NCBI GenBank assembly: GCA_030433135.1
Contig: JAUILF010000007.1
Location: forward strand, 1-47,445
Length of the DNA: 47,445 nt
Direction of reading: 5' to 3'
Origin: Bacteroidia bacterium
GTDB taxonomy: Bacteria > Bacteroidota > Bacteroidia > Chitinophagales > Saprospiraceae
The notes beneath the pieces were generated by a model, which saw only the letters and a list, made by a program, of their open reading frames with translations, did no database searches and was not told the origin of the DNA. Position numbers and translations under genes: made by a program. Positions 44,417 through 47,445 of the stretch are shown in pieces (position 1 is the stretch's first letter; every line of letters starts with the position of its first letter).

Positions 44417-45626
44417 TCACCCAATCCCCCAGATATTCAAAGGCTGGCTTGAGTTTGCCATCTTCAGTGATGGTCGCTCTTTCAAGCATTTCGCTGGGGT
44501 CGCCTCGCAGTAGTTCTCCCAGGATTTTGGTGATGAATTGTTTTCCAAAGGCCTTGGATGATTCCCGGGGTAATTCGTTGGGCAGGTTGTCGATGGTCAT
44601 CATATCGATGCTACCTTTCTGAAAGGGCTCTGTTTCCTGGCCGGTGAACGGGTCGTAGCCAAATACCGGGGCATCAATTGCCGTAACCCTGATGGTGGAT
44701 GGTATGCTGGAATGAGGAGCAAGATCGCAGGAGATGTCCGCAATCACACGAAGGTTGAAATCCGGACGACGCATTTGCTCCAGGGTGAAGAATGCCGGGG
44801 CCTCCCGTACATAATGAATGCCGTTGATCATAATGTCACTGACGGTGCAAAAGGGAAAGAAGGTGCTTTCGAATCCTTCGGGGTCATTGTAGAAAGCCGA
44901 TTTGTCAAAGTAGTCATCATCTTTTGATTTGAGATAGTGATGGGGCAGCAACTGGGTAAATACGGGGTAGGGATAATTTTGCTCCAGGAAATCATGGGCT
45001 TCTACCTGCCTGATTCCCATATCCTGCAGTGCTTGCAATGCACCTGTACCCACGCGACCGGTCCCTGTCAGTACAATACGGACGGGAGGAATCTTAATCG
45101 AATGGTATAGTTCCCTGGCCTGAGCATATCCGGTTAGGTCTCTCATTCTGGGCAGGACGAAACTCTGGCTGCGCTGTGCCCAGGTCCACAGAGCATTATG
45201 GGCACCAACTATGCCGGCGTAATGACCGAATGCGATGATGCGATGCCCATGGGTATTGGTCAGTAATTCGTAGTCCACCAGTGTGATCCTGTGTCTGAGT
45301 ATAGCTGCGAGCAGTGCTTTGTTGTATTCCTGCATCTTGATCGTATGTGAAAAGAAGAAATAAGTCTTCCCGGGAATCAATTGATCCACCGGCACTTCCT
45401 TAACCCCCATTAGTACAGAACAATCCCCGACAGAATCAACTACCGGCACACCCAGGTCCGAATACTCCTGATCTTTATAGCAGCGTGAAGGAGAAGATTC
45501 AAATACAATGTTGATATCCAGTTCTTTACGAAGAAAAGCAGCCTGAGTAGGTGTAAACGGAACTCTGGACTCAGGCGGCACTTTTCTTTCCCGGATCACG
45601 CCAATTTTCAGTGGTGAAGTCTTCAT
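44400..45626 (-). CDS. Saccharopine dehydrogenase (lysine-forming)-like / alanine dehydrogenase-fold oxidoreductase
   Basis: NAD(P)-dependent oxidoreductase of 408 residues in the alanine dehydrogenase/PNT superfamily, closest in layout to yeast-type Lys1 saccharopine dehydrogenase. IGVIRERKVPPESRVPFTP opens the N-terminal domain. K76 (MGVKEVP) and H94 (FFFSHTIK) match the catalytic lysine and histidine of Lys1 (K77 and H96 in yeast). The Rossmann motif is G188-TG-RVG-TG in VLTGTGRVGTGALQAL. Saccharopine oxidation to lysine is the family reaction; whether this enzyme uses saccharopine is not certain. The final residues (KDGGR) come from the intergenic repeat arm. A -7-like box lies about 20 nt upstream. 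Confidence 0.82.
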   Translation of the reverse strand: MKTSPLKIGVIRERKVPPESRVPFTPTQAAFLRKELDINIVFESSPSRCYKDQEYSDLGVPVVDSVGDCSVLMGVKEVPVDQLIPGKTYFFFSHTIKMQEYNKALLAAILRHRITLVDYELLTNTHGHRIIAFGHYAGIVGAHNALWTWAQRSQSFVLPRMRDLTGYAQARELYHSIKIPPVRIVLTGTGRVGTGALQALQDMGIRQVEAHDFLEQNYPYPVFTQLLPHHYLKSKDDDYFDKSAFYNDPEGFESTFFPFCTVSDIMINGIHYVREAPAFFTLEQMRRPDFNLRVIADISCDLAPHSSIPSTIRVTAIDAPVFGYDPFTGQETEPFQKGSIDMMTIDNLPNELPRESSKAFGKQFITKILGELLRGDPSEMLERATITEDGKLKPAFEYLGDWVKDGGR

Positions 45627-45645
45627 GGATAAGTTGGATATCAGA

Positions 45646-45653
45646 CAAAATTA
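45646..45653 (-). promoter_or_regulatory. Bacteroidota -7 box of the saccharopine-dehydrogenase-like gene
   Basis: The minus strand reads TAATTTTG, matching TAnnTTTG, about 20 nt upstream of the ATG at 45626. The AT-rich 45.65-45.77 kb region also has to hold the promoter of the divergent gene at 45769, for which no box was found. Confidence 0.45.
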
Positions 45654-45768
45654 AGCATCCAGGTAGGTTAAATTTTGCTTTTGGCAGGACTATTGGGTTA
45701 CTTTTTGGGAATTGTTTACATTAATTTAACATTGACTTAATGATAGTTTAATCTTAAATTTATTTGTC

Positions 45769-46170
45769 ATGAAGTATTTGCTTTTTTCCTTTTGCGTAGT
45801 CGGTTTGCTTTCAGTGACGTATGCCCATGAGTTTCCAGATCTTCCAGGTAAGGGAGAAGAGCCTGTACTGGCCACATTTGCCATTTCAATTCACATTGAC
45901 CGTCATGACAATGCACCAATCTACCAGGAAATTCATCTGATGACCGATCTGGAACAGGGATTTCACCTGGGTAAGGGCAAAGATGTTATCGGGGATATAG
46001 ACCAAATTGACTGGCGTCGGGATCTCGTTTTTGTGAAGATTACACAAATTGATCCTGATTTTCCGGCTTCAGAGACTATTTCGATGATTCGCCACACCGA
46101 TCAGGGTATCCAGGTCAAAAGCATTGGACACCAATCTGAGGATTTTGCCATGACGGTGGCCGTCAATTAG
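45769..46170 (+). CDS. Small secreted protein of unknown function
   Basis: Exported protein of 133 residues that I do not recognise. A clear signal peptide (MKYLLFSFCVVGLLSVTYA) is followed by a single beta-rich domain of about 110 residues (EPVLATFAISIHIDRHDNAPIYQEIHLMTD, FVKITQIDPDFPASETISM). It has several histidines but no recognisable metal motif. It is divergent from the saccharopine-dehydrogenase-like gene, and its last 8 bp overlap the 3' end of the convergent cysteine desulfurase-like gene. The strong signal peptide and the AT-rich upstream region support a real gene. Confidence 0.65.
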   Translation: MKYLLFSFCVVGLLSVTYAHEFPDLPGKGEEPVLATFAISIHIDRHDNAPIYQEIHLMTDLEQGFHLGKGKDVIGDIDQIDWRRDLVFVKITQIDPDFPASETISMIRHTDQGIQVKSIGHQSEDFAMTVAVN

Positions 46171-47377
46171 CTATTTCTTTCATGACCTTAACGGTCCTTT
46201 CGATATCCGATTCATTGTTGTAGATGGATATGCCCATTCGCGTAACTCCTCCTCTTTCCAGTAGTTGCAGAACCTCAGTGGTTCGAATGGCATAAAAATG
46301 CCCATCCCAGGCATTGATACCCTTACTTCCCAGCTTTTGACAAAGCTCAGCTGCCGAAAATTGATCCATTGTAAAAGAGATCGTAGGTGCCCGTTGATCG
46401 AGATCAGTAGAAGGTCCGTATATCTGAAGGCCATGGATGTCACTGAGTCCTTTGCTGAGCATTCGAATCAAATGCATTTCATGTACATGAAGCTGGTTCA
46501 TGCAATCTATGAGTTTCGAACGCAGGTCCGAGCCCGAACTCAGGGAGGCCAGGAAGTCAATAGCAGCCTCAACACCGGCAATGGCTGCATGATTCAGAGT
46601 GCCGGTTTCGATTTTGTAGGGGGCCACTTGCTCCTGGGTTCGCAGGTTGTCACATTTCAATTCATCGAGAAGACCGGGTCTGGAATAGAGGATTCCAACA
46701 TGAGGTCCATAGAACTTATAGGCCGAACAAAGTAGAAAATCACAGTCAAGTTCCTTGACATCAATGGAAAGGTGGGGTGCATAGTGTACAGCATCCACCA
46801 ACAGTCGGGCACCAACCGAGTTACAAAGGCTGCGTATCCGGGCAATGTCATTGACGGTCCCGAGAATATTGGAGGCGTAGCCTACACAAACCAGTCTGGT
46901 TTTGTCAGAAATATCATGGGCAAACTGGTCCAGGTCGAGGGTTCCATCTTCTTTTAATTTGATTTCCCTGCATACGATACCGCGTTCTTCCAAAACGAGC
47001 CAGGGTCCCCGGTTGGATTCGTGATCTAGCTGGGTTATAAAGATTTCATCACCCGGCTCAAAAGTGCGCATCAAGGCCTTACTCAGGGAAAAGTTGAGAC
47101 TGGTCATATTCTGCCCGAAAGAAACACAGTAGGGACTGGAAGCTCCCAGGAATGTGGCGATCTTTTCCCGAGTCTGCATTAGCAGTTGGTCTGTACGGGC
47201 ACTGTGGCCGAAATGGCCATGCGAATTGGCGTTGGATGTTTGATAATAATCTGAGATAGCATCAATAACGGACTGTGGCACCTGAGTGCCGGCAGGACCA
47301 TCCAGAAAAACGGTGGTATGGCTCTCGCGACTCCCGATTATTGCAGGGAATTGGGATCGAATAGCTTCTGTATTCAT
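46163..47377 (-). CDS. Cysteine desulfurase-like PLP enzyme (class V aminotransferase fold)
   Basis: PLP-dependent enzyme of 404 residues resembling the SufS-like 'cysteine desulfurase-like' subfamily. The Schiff-base lysine is K221 in LLCSAYKFYGPHVG. D195 and H198 (LLVDAVHYAPH) bind and stack on the cofactor. FLDGPAGTQVPQSVI near the start and SFGQNMTSLNFSLS are family-like. No SUF or ISC genes are nearby, so a role in general Fe-S assembly is not supported by context. The reaction could be sulfur removal from cysteine or a related transfer. The ATG at 47377 gives the expected N-terminus. Confidence 0.85.
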   Translation of the reverse strand: MNTEAIRSQFPAIIGSRESHTTVFLDGPAGTQVPQSVIDAISDYYQTSNANSHGHFGHSARTDQLLMQTREKIATFLGASSPYCVSFGQNMTSLNFSLSKALMRTFEPGDEIFITQLDHESNRGPWLVLEERGIVCREIKLKEDGTLDLDQFAHDISDKTRLVCVGYASNILGTVNDIARIRSLCNSVGARLLVDAVHYAPHLSIDVKELDCDFLLCSAYKFYGPHVGILYSRPGLLDELKCDNLRTQEQVAPYKIETGTLNHAAIAGVEAAIDFLASLSSGSDLRSKLIDCMNQLHVHEMHLIRMLSKGLSDIHGLQIYGPSTDLDQRAPTISFTMDQFSAAELCQKLGSKGINAWDGHFYAIRTTEVLQLLERGGVTRMGISIYNNESDIERTVKVMKEIAN

Positions 47378-47445
47378 AGGGTTAATTAGATTTGGAGAAA
47401 TGGATGGTCAACTAGCTTTCGACAGAATCCTCCACCATTGAAAGG

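Overview
The window looks like a chromosomal segment of a Bacteroidota member, probably from the Saprospiria/Lewinella side; the class is inference. The evidence is a SusC/SusD pair under an ECF sigma/FecR switch, C-terminal type IX secretion sorting domains on two secreted proteins, many short lipoproteins and four upstream boxes matching the Bacteroidota -7 consensus TAnnTTTG. No rRNA, tRNA, insertion sequence or CRISPR array was found.

Layout. 1-3.0 kb (minus): glycyl-tRNA synthetase, cut by the window edge, and release factor 3. 3.2-4.7 kb (plus): GT39-type membrane glycosyltransferase. 4.7-8.1 kb (minus): compact run of CNNM/CBS membrane protein, VOC protein, 3-methyladenine glycosylase I and a group II PLP decarboxylase that appears to have lost the segment carrying its PLP lysine. 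8.2-9.8 kb (minus): secreted cytochrome c / copper monooxygenase-like protein. 10.0-13.3 kb (plus): tricorn-like protease with a very acidic insert. 13.5-24.5 kb: polysaccharide utilisation locus made of ECF sigma factor, FecR anti-sigma, SusC with an N-terminal STN domain, SusD, a receptor-L/LRR-like secreted protein and a heparinase II/III-type lyase.

24.7-35.3 kb: a double amidoligase-type cluster. The plus strand carries a transglutaminase-DUF2126 protein, a circularly permuted ATP-grasp fused to an alpha-E domain, an HExxH metallopeptidase and a second transglutaminase. The minus strand, converging on it, carries a stand-alone alpha-E protein and a stand-alone ATP-grasp. The family is known in outline as predicted peptide-bond-forming or peptide-modifying machinery of unknown product; the doubled set with a metallopeptidase in the middle is the strongest candidate here for an uncharacterised system.

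35.7-42.7 kb: probable copper or redox island with three MbnP-like lipoproteins, two di-haem peroxidase/MauG-like lipoproteins, a Cys-tipped outer-membrane barrel protein, a small lipoprotein and a small Cys-containing membrane-anchored protein. By analogy with MbnP/MbnH, the di-haem enzymes may oxidise a tryptophan of the MbnP-like proteins to make a copper site.

42.9-47.4 kb: fatty acid desaturase, saccharopine-dehydrogenase-like oxidoreductase, small secreted protein and cysteine desulfurase-like enzyme.

Three intergenic regions (28.04-28.48, 39.31-40.14 and 43.94-44.42 kb) are filled with structured repeats. One hairpin family from the first recurs 14 kb away at 42.81 kb. The functional links inside the amidoligase and copper islands are inferred from protein families and gene order.
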